A stretch of 64,000 bases of DNA. It comes from DAOUMF01 sp034408935 (lineage in GTDB: Bacteria > Chloroflexota > Dehalococcoidia > SM23-28-2 > RBG-16-64-32). Below, in pieces: positions 1-12,998 of this stretch (positions within the stretch are counted from its first letter, which is position 1; each line of letters opens with the position of its first letter). The notes beneath the pieces are model-generated. The model was not told the origin of the DNA, ran no database searches, and saw only the letters and a program-made list of their open reading frames with translations. The position numbers and the translations under genes are program-made. The stretch spans positions 50,087 to 114,086 of the forward strand of contig DAOUMV010000022.1 in the NCBI GenBank assembly GCA_034408935.1. The letters run 5' to 3'.

Positions 1-35
1 CGGGCACGTCCTAACTGCTCTAGCCCTATCCCAAA

Positions 36-956
36 GTGAATCCCAAGGCGTTACTTACACTGCTGGCACTGGGTGCTACCTGGGGCGCCTCCTTCCTCTT
101 CATCAAGGTGGTGGTGGAGGAGACATCGGCCCTGGAGCTGGCGGAGGGACGCATGTTCTTCGGCGCCCTGGCCGTTGGCGCCGTGCTGGCGATGAAGAGG
201 TCACGCTTGCGCTGGCCATACTCCTTCTGGTTCAGGGTGGCAGTGTGGTCACTGTTCGGCATCGTGGCCCCGTTTATCCTCATAGCCTGGGCGGAGGAGC
301 ACATCGCCAGCGGCACGGCCTCCGTCCTGAACTCCACCATGCCTCTCTTCACGACGCTGTTCGCCGCTGCAGTCCTGGCAGAGGAACACTTCACGCCAGG
401 ACGAGCTGCCGGCCTCGTGGTCGGCTTTGTGGGAGTTATCGTCCTCACCGGCGGTGACATCTACGATTTCAGGGATTCCAACGTCCTAGGCCAGTTGGCG
501 GTGGTCGCTGCCGCCGCCTGCTACGGCGCCGGAGCCGTCTACGCCCGCAGCCTGCTCAAGAGGGTCGACCCGCTGGAGCTCTCCGGTGGCCAGTTGATGA
601 TGGGAGTGCTGCTGGTGCTGCCGGTTATGCTGGGGGTGCGGGGCACGCCGGACTATTCGCTGAGCGTGGAGGCTTGGCTCTCCCTCCTCACCCTCGGCGT
701 ACTGGGGAGCGGGGCCGCCTTCATCGTCTACATGTGGCTGGTGGACAACGTGGGGAGTGTGCGCAGTTCCTTGGTCACCTACATCATCCCCATCGTCGGC
801 CTGTTTCTGGGATGGGCCGTCCTCGACGAATCGATAGGCGTGAACACGGTTCTGGGCTGTGCCCTCATCATCGCCGGCGTCGCCGCCGTCATGCGTGGCC
901 AGGGGCCATCCAGCCAGCGGTTGACCGCCACGGCCGACGTCACCGCGGCCGACTGA
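36..956 (+). CDS. EamA/DMT-family transporter
   Basis: Predicted inner-membrane exporter of the drug/metabolite transporter superfamily. The 306 residues form two EamA halves of about five hydrophobic helices each, with the first helix at once (LLTLLALGATWGASFLFIKV) and the second half starting near residue 150 (GQLAVVAAAACYGAGAVYAR). The length is normal for a ten-helix DMT protein. The start is the GTG at 36; the first 35 bases of the window leave too little room to judge the upstream signals. The substrate cannot be told from sequence; relatives export amino acids or metabolites. It runs in the same direction as rpoB but is separated from it by a strong promoter, so it is probably not part of the rpoBC operon. 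Confidence 0.9.
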   Translation: MNPKALLTLLALGATWGASFLFIKVVVEETSALELAEGRMFFGALAVGAVLAMKRSRLRWPYSFWFRVAVWSLFGIVAPFILIAWAEEHIASGTASVLNSTMPLFTTLFAAAVLAEEHFTPGRAAGLVVGFVGVIVLTGGDIYDFRDSNVLGQLAVVAAAACYGAGAVYARSLLKRVDPLELSGGQLMMGVLLVLPVMLGVRGTPDYSLSVEAWLSLLTLGVLGSGAAFIVYMWLVDNVGSVRSSLVTYIIPIVGLFLGWAVLDESIGVNTVLGCALIIAGVAAVMRGQGPSSQRLTATADVTAAD

Positions 957-985
957 GGGGGGTGAAAACAACGCGACACCCCCTG

Positions 986-1014
986 TTGACATCTGCCAGA
1001 AGCGCTGTTAGACT
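986..1014 (+). promoter_or_regulatory. Sigma-70-type promoter for rpoBC
   Basis: TTGACA at 986-991 and TAGACT at 1009-1014 are separated by 17 bases, an almost ideal housekeeping promoter. It lies between the EamA gene and rpoB and leaves a 5' leader of about 120 bases before the rpoB start. Confidence 0.8.
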
Positions 1015-1139
1015 GAAAGATTGATGGCCGGTCTGTGTCCCCCATCATTTGTATCCCCATTTGATTCTCGCCGATAGGCGTCGTCCGTTTCTCCATTGTC
1101 GAGAGGCCACCTAGTCCTCTCCTGAGGAGTAGTCACGCT

Positions 1140-4100
1140 ATGGTTATGGCCAGTGATTCCATCCAGGGCAAGTTCCACGTCCCCTCCCTCCGCAAGTCCT
1201 ACTCTCGCATCCCGGACGCCATCGCCGTACCCAACCTCATCCTCATCCAGTTGGATTCCTACGAGGCGTTCAAGACCGAAGGGCTACGGGACCTATTGCA
1301 TGAGATCTCCCCCATCCAGGACTTCACGGGCAACCGCCTGGAGATGCGGTTCACCGACTACAGCTTCGGGGAGCCCAAGTACACACAGGAGGAGTGCCGG
1401 GAGCGGGACGCCACTTACGCCGCCCCCCTGCGCGTCATCGTCCAGCTCCTCGTCAAGGAGACGGGCGAGGTCAAAGAGCAGGAGATATTCATGGGCGACT
1501 TCCCGCTCATGACGGACAAGGGCACCTTCATCGTCAACGGTGCCGAGCGCGTTGTCGTCTCCCAGTTGGTCCGCTCCCCGGGCGTCTACCTCACGTTGGA
1601 AAGGGATCACACCAGCGGCCGTGACCTCTGCTACGCCAAGCTGATCCCCAACCGCGGCGCCTGGCTGGAGTTCGAGACATCCAGTAAGGACGTCGTATCC
1701 GTTAAGGTGGACCGCAAGCGCAAGATACCCATCACCACCCTGCTGCGTGCCATCGACGAGCCAGACCTTCTGCCCGATCACCCCAGTGGCGCTGCCCTCC
1801 GTGAACTCCAGAAGAAGATCGAAAAGGCGAAGACGGAACGTGAGGCGGAGACCCTCCGCCAAGAACTGCTGCAGAGCCTGGGCACCAACGAGCGCATCCT
1901 GGCGATGTTCACGGGGGCGGACAGCAACCCGGATCATCACTACATCCAGTCCACCCTGGAGCGGGATCCCTCCTGCGAGAACAAGGGAGAGGCGCTGCTG
2001 GAGTTCTACCGTCGGCTGCGCCCCGGCGATCCGCCCACGATCGACAACGCCCGTGGCCTCATCACCTCCCTCTTCTTCAACCCTCGCCGCTACGACCTCG
2101 GCAAGGTGGGGCGCTACAAGATGAGCAAGCGCCTGGCCCATAGCGTCTCCATCGAGGAGCGGATTCTCGTGCCCCAAGACCTCATCGCCATCGTGCGAGA
2201 GATCATCCGCCTCAACAACGGCTTTGGCAAACCGGACGACATCGACCATCTGGGGAACCGCCGCGTGCGCACCGTGGGGGAGCTCATCCAGAACCAGTTC
2301 CGCATCGGCCTCCTGCGTATGGAGAGGGTCATCCGCGAGCGTATGACCATCACCGACCCCCAGGAGATCGCGCCCAGCCAGCTCATCAACATCCGGCCCG
2401 TGGTGGCCTCCGTCAAAGAGTTCTTCGGTGGCTCTCAGCTCTCGCAGTTTATGGACCAGACCAACCCCCTGGCCGAACTCACCCATAAGCGCCGTCTCTC
2501 CGCCCTCGGCCCCGGAGGCCTCTCCCGCGATCGCGCCGGCTTCGACGTCCGCGATGTGCACTTCAGCCACTACGGCCGCATCTGCCCTATCGAGACCCCC
2601 GAAGGGCCCAACATCGGCCTCATCGGAAGCCTGGCCACCTTCGGCTGGGTCAACGAGTACGGCTTCATCGAGACCCCATACCGGAAGGTCGTCCGCGAGC
2701 TGCCCACCAACTCTCCAGACCTCATCGACCGCGTCCTCAGCGAGGGTTTCCACGACTCTTCCGGTAAGCTCCTGTTCCGGGCGGGTACGACCATAACCAC
2801 GGACGTCAGCAAACGACTAGCCCGGTTCAAGTCGGCGACGGTGAAGGTCAACCCCTTCGTCTCCTCCGAGGTAGTCTACCTCTCCGCCGATGAGGAGGAG
2901 AATTACGTCGTAGCCCAGGCCAACTCCCCGCTGGACGAGCACGGCCACTTCTTGACGGAGCGCGTGGAGGCGCGAGCCAGCGGAAACTTCACAATGGCCT
3001 CTAAGGACCAGGTGGAGTACGTGGACCTATCGCCCAAGCAGATCGTCTCCGTGGCCGCGGCTCTCATCCCCTTCCTGGAGCACGATGACGCCAACCGCGC
3101 CCTAATGGGCGCCAACATGCAGCGCCAGGCCGTGCCTCTGGTGAAGCCCGAGATGCCGCTGGTGAGCACCGGCATGGAGCGGCAGACCGCCGTGGACTCC
3201 GGCCAGGTGATCTTCGCCGAAGGCGACGGCGTTGTCACTAGCGTCACCGGCAGCGGCATCACCGTCCGCCACGATGCGGGGGTCGAGAAGACCTACACCC
3301 TACAGAAGTTCCTCCGCTCTAACCAGGGCACCTGCATTAACCAGCGAGCCATAGTGAGCCGCGGCCAGCGGGTCTCCGAAGGGGAGGCCCTGGCTGACAG
3401 CTCCTCCACCGACACCGGGGAGCTGGCCTTGGGGCAGACTCTCCTCTGCGCCTTCATGAGCTGGGAGGGCTACAACTTCGAGGACGCCATCATCATCTCT
3501 GAGGCGGTGGCCCGCGACAAATTCACCTCCATCCACATGGAGAAGCACGAGGTGGAGGCCCGGGACACCAAGCTCGGGCCCGAAGAGGTCACCCGCGACA
3601 TCCCCAACGTGGGCGAAGAGAGCCTGAGCAACCTGGACGAATACGGCATCATCCGCATCGGCGCCGACGTGCGCTCCGGCGATATCCTCGTGGGCAAGAT
3701 CACCCCCAAGGGGGAGACAGAGCTCACCGCCGAGGAGAAGCTCCTGCGTGCCATCTTCGGGGAGAAGGCCCGCGAGGTGAAGGACAGCTCCCTGCGCGTG
3801 CCCCACGGCGAGCGGGGCAAAGTCATCGACACCTACTTCTTCGCCCGGCCGGACAACGAGGCCGGCAGGGCCCACCACGGCCAGCCCAACCACCAGTGCC
3901 GCTGGCCGCCCTATGCCCAGATAACCGATGAGCTGCCAGCCGGGGTGCAGGCCATGATCAGGATTGCCATCGCCCAAAGCCGCAAGGTAGCGGAGGGTGA
4001 CAAGATAGCGGGACGCCACGGCAACAAGGGCGTCATCGCCCGTATCCTGCCTGTGGAGGACATGCCTCACCTGCCCGACGGCACGCCGGTGGACATCATC

Positions 4101-5040
4101 CTCAACCCCATCGGCGTGCCCAGCCGCATGAACATCGGCCAGGTGCTGGAGACCCACCTGGGCTGGGCCGCCCGCCGCCTCGGCTTTCGGGCCGTATCCC
4201 CCGTGTTCGATGGTGGCAACCCCGGCACCATCGAGGACGCCCTCTGCCGAACCTGGTTGTGCGAACAGGCGGGCGCCATCCTCCCCAAACCCGACGGCGC
4301 TGGCCCCAACGGCATCGGCGAGAACGTGGACGCCGAAAAGGTTGAGGCTTGGCTCCGGGACAAGCGCTACGACCCGGCCGCGGTGTTCGACGAAAGCCAG
4401 GTAGGGCAGGCCAAGCGCGCTGCCCTGGAACTCTGGCTGGGGCAGCAGGGAGAAAAGAGGGTCCGCGGCAAGCCCGTGCATGACCTGGAGATGCGGGCAG
4501 ACAGGCTGCTCGTCAACAAGGGCTTGGCCGCACCCACCTACGGCAAGCAGGTGCTCATCGATGGCCGTACCGGGCTGCGGTTCGACCAGCCGGTGACCGT
4601 GGGCTACATCTACATGATGAAGCTCGTGCACCTGGTGGAAGACAAGATACACGCCCGCTCTACGGGCCCTTACTCCCTCATCACCCAGCAGCCCCTGGGA
4701 GGCAAGGCTCAGTTCGGTGGCCAGCGCTTCGGGGAGATGGAGGTGTGGGCACTGGAGGCCTACGGCGCCGCCCATGTCCTCCAGGAGCTGCTCACTGTCA
4801 AATCGGACGACGTGGTGGGGCGGGTGAAGACCTACGAGGCCATCGTCAAAGGTGAGGACATCCAGGAACCGGGCGTACCGGAGTCGTTCAAGGTGTTGGT
4901 CAAGGAGCTCCAGAGCCTGGGCCTGGCGGTAGAGGTGCTTAATGAAGAAGAGGAGCGGGTGACTCTGGCGGAGACTTCCGCTGCCGAGATCCCCGAACTG
5001 GGCATCGACCTAAGCGGCCGCGAGAAGGGAGAGGATTTCC

Positions 5041-5051
<11 letters not shown>
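1140..5051 (+). CDS. rpoB: DNA-directed RNA polymerase beta subunit
   Basis: Beta subunit of RNA polymerase, 1303 residues, forming the catalytic core with beta-prime. The rifampicin-pocket region is intact (GGSQLSQFMDQTNPLAEL, then THKRRLSALGPGG), as is the block GDKIAGRHGNKGV and the C-terminal GGKAQFGGQRFGEMEVWALEAYGAAH. A GAGGAG Shine-Dalgarno precedes the ATG at 1140; a second ATG at 1146 is an alternative start. The gene overlaps rpoC by 11 bases, so the two are translationally coupled. Oddity: about 23 extra residues (roughly 907-929, bases 3858-3926; His/Pro/Gln-rich) sit just before the conserved DELPAGV, where most beta subunits have only a few residues. Confidence 0.99.
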
Positions 5052-9489
<4,438 letters not shown>

Positions 9490-9712
9490 GCGGACCCGAC
9501 GGGCATGGACAGAGGCGGGCCCTTGATCTCTCCTGTGAGGAGGATGAGGTCCACGGACGGTTAGCGCGGGTGAGATCACCCACGCCTAGTGCGGGATAGC
9601 GGCTTTGCCGGGAGCGGAGATGTCTCCTTGCTGTACGCCGTTTGTCTTGACGCCGGACTTGCGCAGCTTCGGCGAGAGTACTGTGATCCCCAGCGACTAG
9701 CTGACGGCGAAC

Positions 9713-10180
9713 CTACCCCTCGTCTCCGGCGAAAAGCCCCCAGCCCGTGAGGGCCAAGCTGACGGCGGTAAGAGCCGCCAGGGCCATGCACCAGATGCAG
9801 ATCGCCTCTAGGACGAACAGCTCCACGTAGGTGAGGTAGGCGACGAACGCCGTTCCCGCGAGGGCCATGGAGAGGGCCACCGGCTGGGCCCACTCCAGCA
9901 CGTCGGGCATCCACTCAATGCGGCTGATATGCACCAGCGCCAGGATGGCCATCGCCACGAAATAGAGCAAGCCCAGCAACGCCACCGGCACGCCGGCGAT
10001 GTCCGAGTATTCGCTGGTCTGCACCAGCTCGCACTCGCCGATGCCACCGCACGCAGTGGGGCGGTCCGCCCAGTGAGAGTACGTCAGGTACGCGGCTACT
10101 CCGATGCCGGGTGGACCCAGCGCAACCAGGCCGACCCAGGACAACCGGCTGGACAGGCCTGTCGCCGTTCTATCGCTCAC
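9713..10180 (-). CDS. Vitamin K epoxide reductase (VKOR) family protein
   Basis: Membrane quinone-dependent oxidase expected to re-oxidise a DsbA-like partner during extracytoplasmic disulfide formation. The 155-residue protein has four to five hydrophobic helices. It has the loop cysteine pair (CGGIGEC, about residues 44-50), the conserved Ser/Thr region after it and the CxxC active site (CIWC, about residue 130). Its start overlaps the stop of the upstream DsbA-like gene by four bases, so the two are cotranslated and very likely form one VKOR/DsbA pair. No rival function is likely; the family assignment rests on the cysteine spacing and topology. Confidence 0.93.
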   Translation of the reverse strand: MSDRTATGLSSRLSWVGLVALGPPGIGVAAYLTYSHWADRPTACGGIGECELVQTSEYSDIAGVPVALLGLLYFVAMAILALVHISRIEWMPDVLEWAQPVALSMALAGTAFVAYLTYVELFVLEAICIWCMALAALTAVSLALTGWGLFAGDEG

Positions 10181-10908
10181 GAGCCGGAGCCCAGCGCCTC
10201 CTGGATGGCGGCCCGCAGGTCTTCCAAGTGCCAGGAGACCGGCTCGCCGTTCACGAACGTCGTTGGCACTGAGGTGACGCCCAGCTGCGTCGCCGCGTCC
10301 GTATCCTCCCTCACCTTCGAGGCGTGCTTGGCCGAATCCAGGCAGGAGTCGAACGCTGCCGTATCCAGTTCCAGCGCCTCCGCGAACCGCTTCAGGTTCT
10401 CACTTGAGAACGCCCCCTTGTTCTCGCCCCTCTGGTTGGCGTACAGCGTGCTGTGGAAGTCCCAGAACCGGCCTTGATCGTTGGCGCACTCCGCCGCCTG
10501 CGCTGCCAGATCCGATTCCTCACCCAGGAAGGCGACCGGCCGCGCCTGGACCTTCACCTGGCCGGTGGAGACGAACTCCTCCTCGATCACTGGTTGGACG
10601 CTCACGGCGAGCTCGCGGCAGAACGGGCACTGGAAGTCCGCGTATTCGATCAGTGTCACCTCAGCGCTGGCGCTGCCCAACAGGTGACCTTCCTGTGCGA
10701 TCTCAGTCGGTCTCGGGCTGGGCAGGATTACGGGACGATCTCCTCCGCCCCCTCCGTCCCCATCACCCCCACCACTCAGCAGCACAATCAGAACCACCGC
10801 TACAACCGCGGCCACCCCGACTGCGATCGCGTAGGGCCACAAGCCAACCTGACCCCCGCTTCCCCGCCTGGGCCCCTTTCTGCCGCTGGAACCTCGCGCC
10901 ATGCCCAC
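10177..10908 (-). CDS. DsbA-like thioredoxin-fold disulfide oxidoreductase
   Basis: Membrane-anchored thiol-disulfide oxidoreductase, 243 residues. A short basic, Gly-rich N-terminus is followed by one transmembrane helix (about residues 25-45), a Gly/Asp linker and a DSBA/thioredoxin_4 domain. The active site is CPFC (in FQCPFCREL, about residue 92) and the cis-Pro region is TSVPTTFVNG. It would introduce disulfides into exported proteins and be recycled by the VKOR protein encoded immediately downstream with a four-base overlap. The window also encodes several large Cys-containing exported proteins that could be substrates (inference). Confidence 0.93.
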   Translation of the reverse strand: MGMARGSSGRKGPRRGSGGQVGLWPYAIAVGVAAVVAVVLIVLLSGGGDGDGGGGGDRPVILPSPRPTEIAQEGHLLGSASAEVTLIEYADFQCPFCRELAVSVQPVIEEEFVSTGQVKVQARPVAFLGEESDLAAQAAECANDQGRFWDFHSTLYANQRGENKGAFSSENLKRFAEALELDTAAFDSCLDSAKHASKVREDTDAATQLGVTSVPTTFVNGEPVSWHLEDLRAAIQEALGSGS

Positions 10909-10962
10909 TTCTTATCCTATCTAGGACGATAGCATCGCCCCTACGGCCGGTCAAGGCGACGA

Positions 10963-10991
10963 CTACTGCCAGCGGAACAGCCGCACGGAGA
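10963..10991. repeat. 29-bp direct repeat, copy 1
   Basis: Bases 10963-10991 are identical to 12970-12998. In both places the repeat is the last 29 bases of an ABC-2 permease reading frame (minus strand; final residues VRLFRWQ and stop, preceded by part of a codon). Similarity continues more weakly beyond it. The two copies bracket the ACP/peptide/acyltransferase cassette. Confidence 0.9.
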
Positions 10992-11094
10992 CAACGGATC
11001 CGCCGACAATCCAGGAGGATCTTCGGGAAGGTCACCATGTTCATCGAGGCACTGGCGGAAGTGACCGATCTGATGAGACTGGCGATTACGTCGT
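10963..11094 (-). pseudogene. Decayed fragment of an ABC-2 permease gene
   Basis: Minus-strand translation in two frames gives pieces of the intact permease at 12970-14049. The stretch DVIASLIRSVTSASASMNMV then TFPKILL matches YIIASVLKTVTSVGAVINLV then AFPMIFL. After a large internal deletion and a frame change, WIVGGSVVSVRLFRWQ and a stop match the C-terminus WVAGGFVISVRLFRWQ. The segment is far too short and shifted to be functional. It looks like a leftover of a second permease copy, split off when the cassette at 11.2-12.9 kb arrived or when a tandem duplication decayed. Confidence 0.8.
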
Positions 11095-11208
11095 GGCGGG
11101 TGGGAGTGCAACCGAGGCCCCCGGCGCATCGGACTGAACTGGCGTGGTCGCTGTGTACGTAAGGCAAAACCCCACAGCAAATACTGTGGCTGCCCGACAG
11201 ACAGAAGG

Positions 11209-11236
11209 TTGACAAGCGACATGGATAGGCTACGCT
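11209..11236 (+). promoter_or_regulatory. Predicted promoter of the ACP cassette
   Basis: TTGACA at 11209-11214 and TACGCT at 11231-11236 are 16 bases apart; TATGCG just downstream could serve instead. A small hairpin (CCACAG/CTGTGG, 11172-11189) lies just upstream. The promoter points toward the acyl carrier protein gene. Confidence 0.6.
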
Positions 11237-11273
11237 ATGCGTATCGTAGAGACACAACGATGAATCACCGACC

Positions 11274-11621
11274 TTGGAGTACATCTTGAACCCGACCTCC
11301 CGTGATGAGATCCGAGTCGTTGTCAAGGATCTCATTATTTCCATCAAACCACTGGAAACCGGGTCGGAGGATATCCCCGATGACGCCCCGCTTTTTGATG
11401 ACGGATCGGGCGAGCCATCACCGGTGGAACTGGATTCTCTGGACGTCCTCGACTTGGCTTTGGCCATCGCGGATGGGTTTGGGCTCGACCAGGAGCAGGT
11501 TGACCGTCTGCTTGGTGGGGAGGTGGACCTTCGATCCTTACGCACAGTCAACGACATCGTCGATTTCATCCTGTCGGTCTCACCGCAGTTCACAAGCATT
11601 GGCTCCGACGCTGTCTCGTGA
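11274..11621 (+). CDS. Acyl carrier protein-like protein
   Basis: Small acidic protein of 115 residues with a phosphopantetheine attachment motif (VELDSLDVLDLALAI, Ser near residue 57), so it probably carries an acyl or aminoacyl group as a thioester. It is longer than a fatty-acid-synthesis ACP and has no fab genes beside it, suggesting a dedicated role. The start is uncertain: the TTG at 11274 or the in-frame TTG at 11286. It is followed in the same direction by the 32-residue peptide gene and an acyltransferase-like gene, and the base composition is visibly less GC-rich than the flanks. Its role is inferred: loading a substrate for the neighbouring acyltransferase-like protein. Confidence 0.82.
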   Translation: MEYILNPTSRDEIRVVVKDLIISIKPLETGSEDIPDDAPLFDDGSGEPSPVELDSLDVLDLALAIADGFGLDQEQVDRLLGGEVDLRSLRTVNDIVDFILSVSPQFTSIGSDAVS

Positions 11622-11678
11622 GGAGTGAGCTCCATTGCTTAAGACCCTGTTAGTAAAACAGGAAAGGAGGTGAAAAAG

Positions 11679-11777
11679 GTGGTACGGTTCTTCCTGCGGC
11701 TGATCTACCGAGGCCAGGCTGAAGGGGCGGTGCCTTTCGCCTACGTCTGCCGTTATCCCGTTTGGCCTGGCTACTGA
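11679..11777 (+). CDS. Putative 32-residue peptide, strong RBS
   Basis: Short open frame preceded by an exceptionally strong Shine-Dalgarno: AAAGGAGGTGA at 11663-11673 matches ten or more bases of the usual 16S 3' end. The GTG at 11679 is about eight bases from AGGAGG; an in-frame GTG at 11670 lies inside the Shine-Dalgarno. The peptide begins VVRFFLRLIYRG (basic and hydrophobic) and ends RYPVWPGY, with one cysteine (AYVCRY) and many aromatic residues. It sits between the ACP and acyltransferase-like genes, in the same direction. I do not recognise a family. It could be a modified-peptide precursor, a small membrane-active peptide or a regulatory leader peptide. The ribosome binding site is what supports it as a gene. 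Confidence 0.55.
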   Translation: MVRFFLRLIYRGQAEGAVPFAYVCRYPVWPGY

Positions 11778-11952
11778 TCCTCGTTGTGGGGCCTCGGCCT
11801 GCTGGGTAGGTGGCCCCGGCGTTTGGATCCGCCAAGCTTGGCAGATTCCCAAATGGGCCTAGCGCACGCAGCGAGGAGAAGGACCCTGATCGGGAGGAAG
11901 TCTCTGCGTGGGCCGGTTGTGAAGCGGCTGTTGATCACACCCTAGAGCCGCG

Positions 11953-12939
11953 ATGCTAGCGAGAGCGAGCTTCGATCAAGCCGCCACAATTGGGTTTGCT
12001 CTGTCGCATGCCCGCCTGTTCAAAGGGTTGGGCCGGTTTCCTCATGGGATGGTCCACAAGACCATCGTCGCCCTTATCTGGTTGCATACGTGGTTGCGCT
12101 GGCCCCTGAAGACACTCCGGATGCTGGATGCCGTCGATGAGACGTTCTCCCTGCTGGACCCGGATGGTCGGCGGTTCGGTCTTACCAAGGAAGTGCGCGC
12201 TGACTTTCGCAGGAACCTCCTTTACTTCCAGCTCGCTGATCTGACCATTCTGCTGAGCTCCTTGGAGAACCCCCGGTTCCGTCGGCGGGCGCTCCTGATG
12301 GAGAACGAGGAGGCCCTGCTACGCGAGAGGGAACGCGGGCCTGGAACAATCGTAGCCGGTTTCCGTATCGGGGCATACCCCGTCATACCCTGGGTCCTGG
12401 CGACTCTTGGCTTCCCCGTCTCAATGATTGTCGGAACCCAGCCGTTCGTCGAGATGGGCCAGGGTCTCGGGGAGAAGTTGCTCCCCGATTCCACCGAACG
12501 AATCCGCTTCATCAGCGCACAGGATCCGCGAGTGCTCGCACGATGTCTAGAGGAGCTCAACGCCGGTGGCCTTGTGAGCACTCTTATGGAGCTGCCCCCC
12601 GTAGGATTCGCGAAGACGACGGAAGTACGATTCCTCGACTGGACGATCCAGGTTCCCTACGGCATCGCGTATCTGGCGGCGACAGCGGGCAGAAGCATTG
12701 TTCCGGCGGTGCTGACGCGGGAGAAAGGTCCCCTGTTCAGAATGCGTTTTGGAGAGCCCATGCCACCGCCGTCGCGAGATAGGGCATCGATTCTCGAGAG
12801 CACGCAGCAGCTCTACCAGGCGTTGGAGGAGAATGTGCGACAGTTCCCCGATCAGTGGATCGGTTGGACGATGCTGGCTTCTGACATGGGAGTTGAGCTG
12901 CAGCCAGCGACCTCTACCACGGCGCCCCCGATATCTTAG
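11953..12939 (+). CDS. LpxL/HtrB-like acyltransferase homologue
   Basis: Protein of 328 residues that resembles the LABLAT/LpxL lysophospholipid acyltransferase family in overall plan. It has hydrophobic N-terminal segments, a central block (TIVAGFRIGAYPVIPWVLA, then LGFPVSMIVGTQP), a late RSIVPAVLTREKG segment and a C-terminal PDQWIGW like the family's PEQW motif. The usual catalytic HxxxxD/E is not evident: the aligned segment reads GFRIGAY. It may therefore be inactive, use another residue, or have a changed reaction. ATG 11953 is the first possible start after an in-frame stop and has no good Shine-Dalgarno, so coupling to upstream translation is possible. Neighbours (ACP, peptide) suggest an acyl-ACP-dependent step (inference). 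Confidence 0.72.
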   Translation: MLARASFDQAATIGFALSHARLFKGLGRFPHGMVHKTIVALIWLHTWLRWPLKTLRMLDAVDETFSLLDPDGRRFGLTKEVRADFRRNLLYFQLADLTILLSSLENPRFRRRALLMENEEALLRERERGPGTIVAGFRIGAYPVIPWVLATLGFPVSMIVGTQPFVEMGQGLGEKLLPDSTERIRFISAQDPRVLARCLEELNAGGLVSTLMELPPVGFAKTTEVRFLDWTIQVPYGIAYLAATAGRSIVPAVLTREKGPLFRMRFGEPMPPPSRDRASILESTQQLYQALEENVRQFPDQWIGWTMLASDMGVELQPATSTTAPPIS

Positions 12940-12969
12940 AGACCCCTCGCCTCGCCGTGGTGGCCATGC

Positions 12970-12998
12970 CTACTGCCAGCGGAACAGCCGCACGGAGA
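12970..12998. repeat. 29-bp direct repeat, copy 2
   Basis: Second copy of the repeat at 10963-10991, here forming the 3' end of the intact ABC-2 permease gene. The two copies are 2.0 kb apart and bracket the ACP cassette. Confidence 0.9.

Noticed and set aside
1293..2753. Long minus-strand open frame inside rpoB (and similar ones in rpoC, tuf, EamA and others)
   Set aside because: High GC with strong codon bias leaves antisense frames open; the plus-strand proteins are unmistakable and the antisense products resemble nothing.
10404..11635. Long plus- and minus-strand frames across the DsbA/ACP gap
   Set aside because: They run through the DsbA gene, the permease remnant and the ACP gene in other frames; only the short permease-like pieces are meaningful.
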